Shown: piece by piece, positions 8,613 through 17,640 of the stretch
Position numbering within the stretch: the first letter of the stretch is position 1
How the letters are laid out: the number at the start of each line of letters is the position of its first letter
From: Pseudomonas sp.
GTDB taxonomy: Bacteria; Pseudomonadota; Gammaproteobacteria; Pseudomonadales; Pseudomonadaceae
Assembly (NCBI RefSeq): GCF_002796985.1
Contig: NZ_PEKX01000009.1
Location: 510,129 to 574,128, forward strand
Direction of reading: 5' to 3'
Length of the DNA stretch: 64,000 nt
Notes under the pieces: model-generated
The model's input: only the letters and a program-made list of their open reading frames with translations
Told to the model about the DNA's origin: nothing
Database searches by the model: none
Made by a program: the position numbers and the translations under genes

Positions 8613-10634
8613 TCAGCTCTGGCTGCCTGTTGAAGAGGGGGTGCTGATGTGCTCCCGCAGTAACGCTTTCTCTTCGTCGGTCATTTCACTGGGACTCTTT
8701 TGCAGCACGCTACGCAGGCGGGCTTCACGGCTGCTGTGCAACTGGTTGTGTGCAAGTGTAGTAATGGTGTCGATGAACTGCTTTTCAAGATTGTCCGGCT
8801 CGATCAGCCATTCTTTCCCCGCCAGCACCTGCAATAGGCGCCCTTGAGGGGTTCCGTGCCAGCGCGCGATGAGGTGCATCGAGCTCTGTTTCGGATTTTT
8901 CTGCAACGCTTCGACCAGTGCGGCGAGCAGTTGCGAATAGGTCTGTCCTTCGTTGGCGAAATGGCTCGCATCCTCGACGCTCTGCGCCAGTCGAGGATGG
9001 TGCAGCAGGGTGCGCAGGGCGGTCAGGGTCGGTGATTCAACCTTGATTTCGGTACGCGGCTGACGCGGAACGAAATCACCTTTCTTGCCTTTTCCGTCCC
9101 ATTTGCGATCGCCCTTCCAGGACTTCTTGCCCTGCTTGCCGCCACCGTTGCCGGCGGAAAAGTCCTTCGGCGCCTCGAAGTAGTTCGAAGCATCCTGGTA
9201 ATGGCTGTCGCCCTGATCGGCGAACTGGCCCATGTCGTAATCGGCGTACTCATGCGCGTGGTCCGCGCTTTGCGCCTGCGCAGGGCTGGGTGTGTGGCTG
9301 GGCTGCCCGTGGCCGGTGAGGCCGGCGCGCGGTGCGCTGATCTGGCTGAGCGCATCGGCGGACAGGCCGGTGATCTCGCCCAGGCGCTGGCGCATCAGCA
9401 GGCGCAGGGTGTTGCCGGGAATCTTCTCCAGCAGCGGGCCGGCCAGGGTCGCCAGGTGCGCCTTGCCTTCCAGCGTACTGGGGTCGGCCTCCTCGGTCAG
9501 TTGCTGGAAGAAGTAGTCCGCCAGCGGCTGGGCCTGGTGGGCGAGACGGGCGCGGAACGCGTCCGGGCCTTCGGCGCGTACCAGGCTGTCCGGGTCTTCA
9601 CCTTCGGGCAGGAACAGGAAGCGCACCTTGCGCCCGTCCTGCAGGTTGCTCAGTGCCGACTCCAGCGCGCGCCAGGCGGCGTTGCGGCCGGCCTGGTCGC
9701 CGTCGAAGCAGAAGAGGATGTTCGGCACGATGCGAAACAGCCGCTTGATGTGTTCTTCGCTGGTGGCCGTGCCCAGGGTGGCGACCGCATTGCGGATGCC
9801 CTGTTGCGCCAGTGCGATGACGTCCATGTAGCCTTCGACCACCATGATCTCGTCGAGATTCCGGTTGTTCTTCCGTGCTTCGTACAGGCCGTAGAGCTCC
9901 TGTCCTTTATGGAAGACCGGGGTTTCCGGCGAGTTCAGGTACTTCGGCTTGTCGTCCCCCAGCACCCGGCCGCCAAAGGCGATGACCCGGCCGCGGCTGT
10001 CGTGGATGGGGAATATCACCCGGTCGCGGAAGCGGTCGTAGCGCTTGCCGCTGTCGGGGTTTTCCACCAGCAGGCCGGCGTCGAGCATGGCCTTGAGCTG
10101 CAGGTTGTCGCCGCCCAGGTTCTTCAGCAGGTTGTCCCAGCCCGGCGGGGCGAAGCCCAGGCCGAAGTCGCGGGCGATTTCGCCGGTCAGGCCGCGGCCC
10201 TTGAGGTATTCCACGGCGGCCTTGCGTGCCGGGTGGCTCTTGAGCGACTGGCGGTAGAAATCGGCGGCAGCGGTGAGCAGCGGGTAAAGCGGCGAGTCGA
10301 CCGGTTGGCGGGGCTTGGCGCCGCGCCGGCCCTCCTCGCGGGGCACGTCCATGCCGGCGCGCTTGGCCAGGTCCTCGACCGCCTGGACGAAGTCCAGCTG
10401 GTCGTGGTCCATGATGAAGCCGAGTGCGTTGCCGCCGGCGCCGCAGCCGAAGCAGTAATAGAACTGCTTGTCCGGACTGACGGTGAAGGAGGGGCTCTTC
10501 TCCTTGTGGAACGGGCAGCAGGCGCTGTAGTTCTTGCCGGTCTTCTTCAGCTGGATGCGCGAGCTCACCACATCGAGAATGTCGGTGCGGTTGAGCAGGT
10601 CATCGATGAAGGATTGTGGAATCAGGCCGGCCAT
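8613..10634 (-). CDS. dnaG: DNA primase DnaG
   Basis: 673 residues with the start at MAGLIPQSFIDDLL (10634); a longer frame exists but the extra 11 residues are not conserved. The N-terminal zinc-binding domain has the C-x2-H...C-x2-C pattern in CPFHKEKSPSF...YYCFGCGAGG (about 37-66). The RNA-polymerase/TOPRIM core contains VVEGYMDVIAL near 263. The C-terminal helical domain should bind DnaB helicase. The linker at about 438-520 is unusual: rich in Gln, Ser, His and Asp and then a Lys/Gly/Trp tract (KKSWKGDRKWDGKGKKG). Such low-complexity linkers vary among pseudomonads. DnaG makes the RNA primers for replication. Confidence 0.97.
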   Translation of the reverse strand: MAGLIPQSFIDDLLNRTDILDVVSSRIQLKKTGKNYSACCPFHKEKSPSFTVSPDKQFYYCFGCGAGGNALGFIMDHDQLDFVQAVEDLAKRAGMDVPREEGRRGAKPRQPVDSPLYPLLTAAADFYRQSLKSHPARKAAVEYLKGRGLTGEIARDFGLGFAPPGWDNLLKNLGGDNLQLKAMLDAGLLVENPDSGKRYDRFRDRVIFPIHDSRGRVIAFGGRVLGDDKPKYLNSPETPVFHKGQELYGLYEARKNNRNLDEIMVVEGYMDVIALAQQGIRNAVATLGTATSEEHIKRLFRIVPNILFCFDGDQAGRNAAWRALESALSNLQDGRKVRFLFLPEGEDPDSLVRAEGPDAFRARLAHQAQPLADYFFQQLTEEADPSTLEGKAHLATLAGPLLEKIPGNTLRLLMRQRLGEITGLSADALSQISAPRAGLTGHGQPSHTPSPAQAQSADHAHEYADYDMGQFADQGDSHYQDASNYFEAPKDFSAGNGGGKQGKKSWKGDRKWDGKGKKGDFVPRQPRTEIKVESPTLTALRTLLHHPRLAQSVEDASHFANEGQTYSQLLAALVEALQKNPKQSSMHLIARWHGTPQGRLLQVLAGKEWLIEPDNLEKQFIDTITTLAHNQLHSSREARLRSVLQKSPSEMTDEEKALLREHISTPSSTGSQS

Positions 10635-10724
10635 AGACTCATCGGGACGCAGGGTGGACCCAAGCATAACGCCCGGCGGTAAAGTCGCGAGCGGAGCTTG
10701 AATCTAAGCATGGGGCTGGAAAAG

Positions 10725-10760
10725 CAAAAAACTCCGAAGTCCGCGAATGCGAATCGGAGT
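10725..10760 (-). terminator. Attenuating terminator between rpsU and dnaG
   Basis: ACTCCGA (10731-10737) pairs with TCGGAGT (10754-10760), and on the minus strand the stem runs into TTTTTTGC. A partial terminator between rpsU and dnaG is a known property of this operon in E. coli; it keeps primase scarce relative to S21. Confidence 0.65.
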
Positions 10761-10836
10761 GATTGTGCCTTGATTCAGGCACTCGCCCGGCGACTGGGCC
10801 GGGCGATGCAGAAAGCGTGCGACGAAGCGCTGTAAC

Positions 10837-11052
10837 TCAGTACAGGCGCTCGCGGCGGCGCTGTTCGCGCTGCACTTTCTTGGCGTGACGCTTAACAGCG
10901 GCAGCGGCCTTGCGCTTACGCTCGGCGGTCGGCTTTTCGTAGAATTCGCGGCTACGGACTTCGGCCAGTACGCCTGCTTTTTCGCAGGAGCGCTTGAAAC
11001 GACGCAGAGCTACGTCGAAGGGTTCGTTCTCTTTAACTTTGACGGCGGGCAT
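10837..11052 (-). CDS. rpsU: 30S ribosomal protein S21
   Basis: 71 residues, the full family length, starting [21 protein letters not shown]. The Arg/Lys-rich tail ([18 protein letters not shown]) is characteristic. S21 binds the 30S subunit near the anti-Shine-Dalgarno region and aids initiation. It is the first gene of rpsU-dnaG-rpoD and is transcribed away from tsaD. The frame stays open upstream, but the conserved start and the promoter at 11136-11164 fix the gene's beginning. Confidence 0.98.
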   Translation of the reverse strand: MPAVKVKENEPFDVALRRFKRSCEKAGVLAEVRSREFYEKPTAERKRKAAAAVKRHAKKVQREQRRRERLY

Positions 11053-11135
11053 CCAGGTCGTACCTTCAATGATTACCGGAGGATTTATCGCGCTCCTGAC
11101 GGTTGTTCGGAGTCGGCGGTTTTCAAGGGTTGCGG

Positions 11136-11164
11136 ATATTAAACGTTCGGAAGGAGGAATGCAA
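11136..11164 (-). promoter_or_regulatory. Promoter of rpsU-dnaG-rpoD
   Basis: On the minus strand: TTGCAT (11164-11159), a 17-base spacer, TAATAT (11141-11136). This gives an untranslated leader of roughly 75-80 bases before rpsU. Confidence 0.65.
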
Positions 11165-11252
11165 AGCCTCCGATCGAAAAGCACTGGTCCGAAGCCCAGC
11201 CGGCGATTATGATGCGCGGCTTCAATTTTGCCCAGAGAAAAGGCTCAAACCC

Positions 11253-12278
11253 ATGCTAGTGCTGGGGTTGGAAACCTCCTGCGACGAGACCGGCGTCGCC
11301 CTGTACGACAGTGAAAAGGGCCTGCTGGCCGACGCGCTGTTCAGTCAGATCGACCTGCACCGCGTATACGGCGGCGTGGTTCCCGAGCTGGCCTCCCGTG
11401 ATCACGTCAAGCGCATGCTGCCGCTGATTCGCCAGGTGCTGGACGAGTCCGGCTGCACGGCCGAGGACATCGACGCCATCGCTTACACCGCCGGCCCAGG
11501 CCTGGTGGGCGCGCTGCTGGTGGGCGCGTCCTGCGCCCAAGCGATGGCGTTCGCCTGGGGCATACCGGCTGTCGGCGTGCACCATATGGAAGGCCACCTG
11601 CTGGCGCCGATGCTGGAAGAGCAGCCGCCGCAGTTTCCGTTCGTCGCCTTGTTGGTCTCCGGTGGCCACACTCAGCTGGTTCGAGTGGACGGCATCGGCC
11701 GTTACCAGGTGCTCGGTGAGTCGCTGGACGACGCTGCCGGAGAAGCCTTCGACAAGACCGCCAAGCTGCTCGGCCTGGCCTACCCTGGTGGTCCGGAGAT
11801 CGCTCGCCTGGCCGAGCGCGGTAGCGTTGGTCGCTTCGTCTTCCCTCGCCCGATGACTGACCGTCCCGGCCTGGATTTCAGCTTCAGCGGTCTCAAGACC
11901 TTTGCCCTGAATACGTGGCAGCGCTGCGTCGCTGAAGGTGACGACAGCGAGCAGACCCGCTGCGACATCGCCCTGGCGTTCCAGACCGCGGTGGTCGAGA
12001 CCCTGACCATCAAGTGCAAGCGCGCACTCAAGCAGACTCACCTGAAGAGCCTGGTGATCGCCGGTGGCGTCAGTGCCAACCAGGCATTGCGGCAGCATCT
12101 GGAAAAGATGCTGGGGGAAATGAAGGGCCAGGTGTTCTACGCCCGCCCGCGCTTCTGCACGGATAACGGCGCGATGATCGCCTATGCAGGCTGCCAACGA
12201 TTGGTGGCCGGGCAGCAGGACGGCCCGTCGATCGGCGTGCAGGCGCGTTGGCCAATGGAGTCGCTGCCGGCGATCTGA
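11253..12278 (+). CDS. tsaD: tRNA N6-adenosine threonylcarbamoyltransferase TsaD
   Basis: 341 residues, the normal length. [19 protein letters not shown] is the classic N-terminus of the ASKHA-fold family. The metal ligands are in HHMEGHL (about 109-115), with VSGGHTQL and the C-terminal [10 protein letters not shown] also present. With TsaB, TsaE and the TsaC product it forms the essential t6A37 modification of ANN-reading tRNAs. The start at 11253 follows AAAAGG. It is divergent from rpsU, the classic gcp-rpsU-dnaG-rpoD arrangement. Confidence 0.97.
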   Translation: MLVLGLETSCDETGVALYDSEKGLLADALFSQIDLHRVYGGVVPELASRDHVKRMLPLIRQVLDESGCTAEDIDAIAYTAGPGLVGALLVGASCAQAMAFAWGIPAVGVHHMEGHLLAPMLEEQPPQFPFVALLVSGGHTQLVRVDGIGRYQVLGESLDDAAGEAFDKTAKLLGLAYPGGPEIARLAERGSVGRFVFPRPMTDRPGLDFSFSGLKTFALNTWQRCVAEGDDSEQTRCDIALAFQTAVVETLTIKCKRALKQTHLKSLVIAGGVSANQALRQHLEKMLGEMKGQVFYARPRFCTDNGAMIAYAGCQRLVAGQQDGPSIGVQARWPMESLPAI

Positions 12279-12313
12279 ATAATGAAGCTGCAAACGACGC
12301 GGCACATGCTCTG

Positions 12314-12333
12314 AGCGGCATGGGCCGTTTTTT
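12314..12333 (+). terminator. Possible weak terminator after tsaD
   Basis: CGGC (12316-12319) and GCCG (12324-12327) form a short stem followed by six T. The stem is short, and an overlapping GCTGCAA/TTGCAGC pair may be the real structure. Confidence 0.4.
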
Positions 12334-12372
12334 CGCTTGCAGCGCGGTGCAGGGGCCGGGAAGCTCGTGGCT

Positions 12373-12942
12373 CTAGAAGTGACGCTCGCGTCCGGCGATC
12401 AGGTCGCGCAGGTTGTTGCGGTGGCGCCAGACGATCAGGCCGGTAAGCACGGTCATCGGCAGCAGCGCCGAAGGTTCCTGCCAGGCCAGCAGCGGCAGGG
12501 TCAGAGGTGTGGCCACCAGGGAGGCGAGCGAGCTGGTACGCGACAGCTTGAAGGTCACCAGCCAGGCAATGGCCGCGAGCAGTGCGGCCGGCGGGTACAG
12601 TGCCAGCAACATGCCGGCGGCGGTGGCGACGCCCTTGCCGCCGCGGAAGTTGAAGTACAGCGGGTAGAGGTGACCGATCACCGCTGCCAGCCCGACCCAG
12701 GCCTGCTCCACGTCGGAAAGGCCGATCATTCGGGCGACAAGAACCGGCAGCAGCCCCTTGGCGAGATCGCCGAGCAGGGTGAGGATGGCGATCTTCTTGC
12801 CGGCCAGGCGCAGCATGTTGGTCGCGCCGGGATTGCCCGAGCCGCTGGCGCGCGGGTCGGCGGTGCCGAACAGGCGACTGAGAAGTACCGCGAAGGACAG
12901 TGATCCGAGCAGGTAGGCGAGGATCGCCAAGAACCAGAACAT
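12373..12942 (-). CDS. plsY: Glycerol-3-phosphate acyltransferase PlsY
   Basis: 189 residues from ATG at 12942; an in-frame GTG three codons earlier is less likely. It is an integral membrane enzyme that moves the acyl group of acyl-phosphate (made by PlsX) to glycerol-3-phosphate, the first step of phospholipid synthesis. All three family motifs are visible: SGNPGATN (about 34-41), the glycine-rich [12 protein letters not shown] (about 97-108), and the C-terminal [14 protein letters not shown] (about 172-185). Five or so hydrophobic segments surround them. It converges with tsaD and diverges from folB. Confidence 0.95.
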   Translation of the reverse strand: MFWFLAILAYLLGSLSFAVLLSRLFGTADPRASGSGNPGATNMLRLAGKKIAILTLLGDLAKGLLPVLVARMIGLSDVEQAWVGLAAVIGHLYPLYFNFRGGKGVATAAGMLLALYPPAALLAAIAWLVTFKLSRTSSLASLVATPLTLPLLAWQEPSALLPMTVLTGLIVWRHRNNLRDLIAGRERHF

Positions 12943-13022
12943 GGTTTCCACCGGAGACGAGGTCGTTTCCGATTCTAACGGGGTGCCGGCCGCTTGTCGT
13001 GTCGCCTTGGAGCATGCAGTCA

Positions 13023-13376
13023 GTGGACAGAGTTTTCATCGAAGGGCTGGAAGTGGACACCGTGATCGGCGTCTATGACTGGGAACGGGGTATCCGGCAG
13101 TGCCTGCGCCTGGACCTGACGCTGGGCTGGGACAACCGCCCGGCGGCGGCCGACGACGATATCGCCAAGGCGCTGGACTACGCCGTGCTCTCCGAGCGCG
13201 TCATGGCGTTTGCCCGTGACGCGCACTTCCAGCTGGTGGAAACCTTCGCCGAACGCCTGGCCGAGCTGCTGATGGCGGAGTTCGGCATCCAGTGGCTGCG
13301 CCTGAAAGTCACCAAGCCCGGCGCCGTAGCGGCCGCCATCGGCGTGGGTGTGGAGATCGAACGCGGATGCCGCTGA
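13023..13376 (+). CDS. folB: Dihydroneopterin aldolase FolB
   Basis: 117 residues if it starts at the GTG at 13023, ten bases after TTGGAG. An ATG at 13014 lies only one base from that site and is less plausible, though it would add just three residues. The sequence [19 protein letters not shown] is the family N-terminus with the active-site region. [14 protein letters not shown] and LKVTKPGAV, with the Lys of the active site, follow. It converts dihydroneopterin to 6-hydroxymethyl-dihydropterin in folate synthesis. folK overlaps its 3' end by ten bases, so the two consecutive pathway steps are translationally linked. Confidence 0.92.
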   Translation: MDRVFIEGLEVDTVIGVYDWERGIRQCLRLDLTLGWDNRPAAADDDIAKALDYAVLSERVMAFARDAHFQLVETFAERLAELLMAEFGIQWLRLKVTKPGAVAAAIGVGVEIERGCR

Positions 13377-13906
13377 CCACGGTCTACCTCGGCTTGGGTA
13401 GCAACTTCGAGCGCGAGCGCCATTTGCTCGCCGGCCTCGAAGCGCTGGACGGTTTCCTCGAGGACATCCACTGCTCGCCGGTCTTCGAGAGCGAGCCGGT
13501 GGGCATTCGCAGTGGCCCCTTCTATAACTTCGTGATCGTCGCGCGCACCGACCTGCCGCTGGCGGATCTGAGCCTGCGGCTCAAGCACATCGAGGCGGAC
13601 AACGGCCGTTATGCACCGGAGCGCAAGGGTCTGCCGCTGGATATCGATGTGTTGCTGTATGGCGATCTGCACGGCGAGTTCGACGGCTTGACGTTGCCGC
13701 GCGCCGAGGTGTTGAAGAACGCCTTCGTGCTGTGGCCGCTTTCACTGCTGGCGCCCGAGGTACAGCACCCAGGCGTGCAACGCACTTTCGCGGAGCTGTG
13801 GGCGGACGCGCGGATCGGGCAGAAGCTCTGGCCGGTGCCTTTCCAGTGGCGCGGCGTGGAGCTGACGCCGGCTGCCTTGATCGAGGCGCATCCGGCGGCC
13901 TTGTAG
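13367..13906 (+). CDS. folK: 6-hydroxymethyl-dihydropterin pyrophosphokinase FolK
   Basis: 179 residues starting [13 protein letters not shown] inside the end of folB. It has the HPPK marks: YLGLGSNFERERH, the SPVFESEPVG strand, FYNFVIVARTDL and RKGLPLDIDVLLYGD, where the two Asp bind magnesium. The usual RxYAPRxLDIDLL-like motif is slightly changed (RYAPERKGLPLDIDVLL). It pyrophosphorylates the product of FolB. Pseudomonads often carry a second, more canonical folK beside panB; this copy is the folB-linked paralogue. It ends convergent with cca. Confidence 0.88.
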   Translation: MPLTTVYLGLGSNFERERHLLAGLEALDGFLEDIHCSPVFESEPVGIRSGPFYNFVIVARTDLPLADLSLRLKHIEADNGRYAPERKGLPLDIDVLLYGDLHGEFDGLTLPRAEVLKNAFVLWPLSLLAPEVQHPGVQRTFAELWADARIGQKLWPVPFQWRGVELTPAALIEAHPAAL

Positions 13907-14040
13907 GACTACCCCTGCGCCGGTCTTGCCGACGGGCCACCAACGTAGGATGGCGTGTTTCTCCTGACGCTTGCGTGAAAGGCGACACCCTTCAATCAAA
14001 CGCCGGAATCGCCTCCAGCTCGTGTAGTGCGCCGACTCCA

Positions 14041-14076
14041 CGGCGGCGGATAACGCTGGTGCGTTATGCGCCCTAC
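14041..14076. repeat. Second copy of the GTAGGGCGCATAAC repeat, one arm only
   Basis: GGCGGCGGATAACGCTGG followed by GCGTTATGCGCCCTAC is nearly identical to the right arm at 884-918. The matching left arm is missing, so this is a half element. Confidence 0.65.
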
Positions 14077-14087
14077 GGTCTACAGGC

Positions 14088-15320
14088 CTACCCCGCGGCG
14101 TGGCTTTCCTTGTAGGCCTTCAGGGTCGTCAGGCGCTCGCGCTTGAGCGCTTCGCCCAGTTCGGCGCCCTTGTACCCCCTCTCCAGCAGTGGCTGCACCG
14201 CAACCGCACGGGCGGCCTGCGCCGCGCCGCGCAGGTATGCCGCCTGCGGGTATTCGCGATCCTCCAGCCCATGACGGCCACGGGCGTCCATTTCGCTGGC
14301 AGCGAGGAACTCCTCGAAACGCTGCGGCCGGCGATAGACGTCGAAGGATTGCAGCAGCTCAAGAATGGTGTTCGGCCGCAGCTCCAGCGCGCGGTGGCAG
14401 TGGGTGTGGTACTCGCCGACCAGTCGCGCCAGCTCCTGGCAGTCCCGCGGGACTTTGAAGCGCGTGTTGATCGCGTCGATCAGTGGCAAGCCCAGGTGTT
14501 CGTGGGCGTGGTGTTTGGGCCACTCTTTTTCGCGGGTCTTGCCCTTGCCCACGTCATGCACCAGGCAGGCCCAGCGCACGCTGAGCGGCTGATCGTGCCT
14601 GGCGCATTCGCGCAGGACTGCCAGCACGTGCTCACCGGTATCCACCTCTGGGTGATGCTGCGGCGGCTGTGGCACGCCGAACAGCGCGTCGACTTCCGGC
14701 ATCAGCACGGCCAGGGCGCCACAGTCGCGCAGGACCTGGATGAACACGTCCGGGTGCGTTTCCATCAGGGCGCGGGAGATTTCCTTCCAGCTGCGTTCAG
14801 CGGTCAGCGCTTCCAGCTCGCCGGATTCGGACAGTTCGCGCATCAGCGCCAGGGTTTCCGGCGCTACGGTGAAGCCCATCGGGGCATAGCGCGCGGCAAA
14901 GCGGGCGACGCGTAGTACGCGCAGCGGGTCTTCGGCGAAGGCCGGGGAGACGTGGCGCAGCAGGCGGGCTTCGAGGTCTTTCCGGCCGTGGTAGGGGTCG
15001 ACGACCTGGCCGTCATCGTCCTCGGCCATGGCGTTAATGGTCAGGTCGCGGCGGATCAGGTCTTCTTCCAGGGTGACGTCGGGGCTGGCGTAGAAGGTGA
15101 ACCCGCCATAGCCACGCCCGCTTTTGCGCTCGGTACGGGCGAGGGCGTATTCCTCGCCGGTTTTCGGGTGGAGGAATACCGGGAAGTCGGCGCCCACCGG
15201 GCGGTAGCCCCGGGCGAGCATCTCGTCGGCGCTGGCGCCGACGACCACCCAGTCGGTGTCGCTGAAGGGAATGCCGAGCAGGCGGTCGCGCACGGCGCCG
15301 CCCACCTTGTAGATCTGCAT
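14088..15320 (-). CDS. cca: CCA-adding tRNA nucleotidyltransferase
   Basis: 410 residues from ATG at 15320, which follows AGGAGA. The N-terminal class II nucleotidyltransferase head has [22 protein letters not shown] (catalytic Asp pair) and [10 protein letters not shown], then the RxxD-like [16 protein letters not shown]-terminal HD domain is present ([12 protein letters not shown] at about 212-223, VHDVGKG near 247), so this is the gammaproteobacterial type with extra phosphohydrolase activity. It adds or repairs the 3' CCA of tRNAs; this organism also encodes CCA in at least the tRNA at 2749-2825. Confidence 0.97.
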   Translation of the reverse strand: MQIYKVGGAVRDRLLGIPFSDTDWVVVGASADEMLARGYRPVGADFPVFLHPKTGEEYALARTERKSGRGYGGFTFYASPDVTLEEDLIRRDLTINAMAEDDDGQVVDPYHGRKDLEARLLRHVSPAFAEDPLRVLRVARFAARYAPMGFTVAPETLALMRELSESGELEALTAERSWKEISRALMETHPDVFIQVLRDCGALAVLMPEVDALFGVPQPPQHHPEVDTGEHVLAVLRECARHDQPLSVRWACLVHDVGKGKTREKEWPKHHAHEHLGLPLIDAINTRFKVPRDCQELARLVGEYHTHCHRALELRPNTILELLQSFDVYRRPQRFEEFLAASEMDARGRHGLEDREYPQAAYLRGAAQAARAVAVQPLLERGYKGAELGEALKRERLTTLKAYKESHAAG

Positions 15321-15396
15321 GAAGCTGTCTCCTGTTCTGGGGGATAGCTTCGGGGTTCTGTGCGCTCGCTTCAAGCTGAGGGTGCTTGGGGCGGTT

Positions 15397-15418
15397 CGCG
15401 AGCAAGCTCGCTCCTACA
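15397..15418. repeat. REP-like unit, GCGAGCAAGCTCGC type
   Basis: CGCGAGCAAGCTCGCTCCTAC contains the palindrome GCGAGCAAGCTCGC and the TCCTAC end typical of Pseudomonas REP units. It is a single unit. Confidence 0.65.
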
Positions 15419-15436
15419 GATGTGGTCTGGATTTGC

Positions 15437-15507
15437 GTAGGAGCGGACTTCGCCCGCGATAGGTCCGCCTCGCGCCGGATGCCATCGCGGACAGAGTCCG
15501 CTCCTAC
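15437..15507. repeat. Inverted pair of REP units (REPIN-like)
   Basis: GTAGGAGCGGACTTCGCCCGCGAT on the left and ATCGCGGACAGAGTCCGCTCCTAC on the right face each other across a spacer of about 23 bases. The same unit pair occurs at 44943-45009. Confidence 0.75.
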
Positions 15508-15518
15508 GGGTTGCGAGG

Positions 15519-16028
15519 CTACGGCGCTGCGCTGGGGATTTGCTGGATGAGGGCGGCAATGGCGTCCTGCAGTAGAGCAGCGCTGGCGTGCGCCGGGCTC
15601 AGGCCGGTGCTGACGGTGCCTTCCCAGAGCGTCTGCTCCTGCGCATCGGTCAGGCGCAGGCGCAGGGTGCCGGTTTCATCGCGCAGGCGGTGGATCGCGA
15701 GATAGGGCCCGAGCGGCTGGGGTGGCGGGACGTCGACCTTGAATTCCAGTGGCGCATCCTGCACCGCCAGCCAGTAATAGACACGGATCTGCGGCGCGGC
15801 GCTTTCGCGGTAGCCGCGCTCGATCAGGCCCTGGCGCACCTGGGCGTTGATCAGCGGGTAGCGGCTGCGGTAGGGCAGGGTGTCCACGGCGTTTTCCGGC
15901 GGCATCAGCTGGAAGTCGTGTAGCCCATCCAGGCGCGCTTCGGCGGGATGCGCGATCTGGGCATGGGGCACGGGGTTGCTGCAGGTCGCGACAGCAAGGC
16001 AGAGCAGGAGAATGGCGAACAGACGCAT
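15519..16028 (-). CDS. DUF4136-type secreted or lipoprotein-like protein
   Basis: 169 residues from ATG at 16028 with CTGGAGA upstream. The N-terminus MRLFAILLLCLAVATC is a signal peptide. The Cys sits where a lipoprotein Cys would be, but Thr at -1 is not canonical, so lipidation is doubtful. The rest resembles DUF4136: DGLHDFQLMPPE, a strand-rich middle with R-G-Y...IRVYYWLAV, and LRLTDAQEQTLWEG near 125-138. The function of the family is unknown; members are envelope proteins. It lies directly downstream of ycgB on neither its operon's path nor in overlap: it is upstream in minus-strand order of cca and 58 bases after the ycgB stop. Confidence 0.75.
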   Translation of the reverse strand: MRLFAILLLCLAVATCSNPVPHAQIAHPAEARLDGLHDFQLMPPENAVDTLPYRSRYPLINAQVRQGLIERGYRESAAPQIRVYYWLAVQDAPLEFKVDVPPPQPLGPYLAIHRLRDETGTLRLRLTDAQEQTLWEGTVSTGLSPAHASAALLQDAIAALIQQIPSAAP

Positions 16029-16086
16029 GGCGGTCTCCAGCGGGGATGCCGCCATGCTTGTCACGCCTGCTGCTCCGGTCAACCGA

Positions 16087-17640
16087 TCAAATGGGTGGGA
16101 TGATCAGGTCGAGACGCGGGTAGCCCTCCTCGCTGTCGCGCTCACCCTTTGGGGGCATGTGGAAGGTGTTGACGATGTTTTCGCCCTGCAGGGTTTCCAG
16201 GTGGATATCGAAGCCCCACAGGCGGTGCAGGTGCTTGAGCACGTCGTCGGTGGATTCGCCCAGGGGTTTGCGGTCGTGCTGCTGATGGCGCAGGGTCAGC
16301 GAGCGGTCGCCACGGCGGTCGACGTCCCAGATCTGGATGTTCGGCTCGCGGTTGCCGAGGTTGTACTGCGCCGCCAGGGTTTCGCGGATCTTGCGGTAGC
16401 CGTCATCGTCGTGGATCGCGTCGACCAGCATGTCGTCCTTCTGGTCGTCGTCGAGGATGCTGAACAGCTTGAATTCGCGGATCACCTTGGGCGAGAGGAA
16501 TTGCAGGACGAAGCTCTCGTCCTTGAAGCTCTTCATGGCGAATTTCATCGTCGCCAACCAGTCGCTGCCGGCGATATCGGGGAACCAGCGCTTGTCTTCC
16601 TCGGTGGGGTTCTCGCAGATGCGGCGGATGTCGCGGTACATGGCGAAGCCCAGCGCATAGGGGTTGATGCCGCTGTAGTAGGGGCTGTCGAAGCCGGGTT
16701 GGTAGACCACGCTGGTGTGGTACTGGAGGAACTCCATCATGAAGCCGTCGCTGACCAGGCCCTCGTCGTAGAGGTCGTTGATCAGGGTGTAGTGCCAGAA
16801 GGTCGCCCAGCCCTCGTTCATGACCTGGGTCTGGCGCTGTGGATAGAAGTACTGCGCCACCTTGCGCACGATGCGCACCACTTCGCGCTGCCAGGGTTCC
16901 AGCAGCGGGGCGTTCTTCTCGATGAAGTAGAGGATGTTTTCCTGCGGCTCGCTGGGGTAGCGGGCCAGGCCCTGTTCCTTGTCCTTGCCGGTGGCCTTGG
17001 GAATGGTCCGCCAGAGGTCGTTGACCTGGCGCTGGATCTGCTCTTCGCGCTCCTTCTGGCGTTGCTTCTCTTCCTCGGCGGAAATCGGGTAGGGCCGCTT
17101 GTAGCGGTCCACGCCGTAGTTCATCAGGGCGTGGCAGGAGTCCAGCAGGTCCTCTACGGCGTCGATGCCGTAGCGCTCCTCGCACTTGCTGATGTAGGAC
17201 TTGGCGAACACCAGGTAGTCGATGATCGAGGTGGCGTCGGTCCAGGTGCGGAACAGGTAATTGCCCTTGAAGAAGCTGTTGTGCCCATAGCAGGCGTGGG
17301 CGATCACCAGGGCCTGCATGCACTGGGTGTTTTCTTCCATCAGGTAGGCGATGCACGGATCGGAGTTGATCACGATCTCGTAGGCCAGGCCCATCTGGCC
17401 GCGCTTGTAGTTCTTTTCCGTGCTGAGGAAGTGCTTGCCATAGGACCAGTGGCTGTAACCGATGGGCATCCCGACGGAGGCGTAGGCATCCATCATCTGC
17501 TCGGCGGTGATCACCTCGATCTGGTTCGGGTAGGTGTCCAGCGCGTAGCGTTCCGCAAGCCGGCTGATCTCGCGGTCGTACTGCTGGATCAGCTCGAAGG
17601 TCCACTCCGAGCCGGTGGCGATCGGCTGGCGCTTGCTCAT
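16087..17640 (-). CDS. SpoVR family protein YcgB
   Basis: 517 residues from the ATG at 17640, which overlaps the yeaH stop as ATGA. The SpoVR marks are present: [13 protein letters not shown] at the start, [21 protein letters not shown], and [11 protein letters not shown] in the middle, the last two rich in His and Glu that may bind metal. The C-terminal third has the smaller SpoVR beta domain with [20 protein letters not shown]. In Bacillus, SpoVR affects the spore cortex; in enterobacteria YcgB belongs to the RpoS response. Its biochemical role is not settled. It is the last gene of yeaG-yeaH-ycgB, a cluster kept together across pseudomonads. Confidence 0.92.
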   Translation of the reverse strand: MSKRQPIATGSEWTFELIQQYDREISRLAERYALDTYPNQIEVITAEQMMDAYASVGMPIGYSHWSYGKHFLSTEKNYKRGQMGLAYEIVINSDPCIAYLMEENTQCMQALVIAHACYGHNSFFKGNYLFRTWTDATSIIDYLVFAKSYISKCEERYGIDAVEDLLDSCHALMNYGVDRYKRPYPISAEEEKQRQKEREEQIQRQVNDLWRTIPKATGKDKEQGLARYPSEPQENILYFIEKNAPLLEPWQREVVRIVRKVAQYFYPQRQTQVMNEGWATFWHYTLINDLYDEGLVSDGFMMEFLQYHTSVVYQPGFDSPYYSGINPYALGFAMYRDIRRICENPTEEDKRWFPDIAGSDWLATMKFAMKSFKDESFVLQFLSPKVIREFKLFSILDDDQKDDMLVDAIHDDDGYRKIRETLAAQYNLGNREPNIQIWDVDRRGDRSLTLRHQQHDRKPLGESTDDVLKHLHRLWGFDIHLETLQGENIVNTFHMPPKGERDSEEGYPRLDLIIPPI

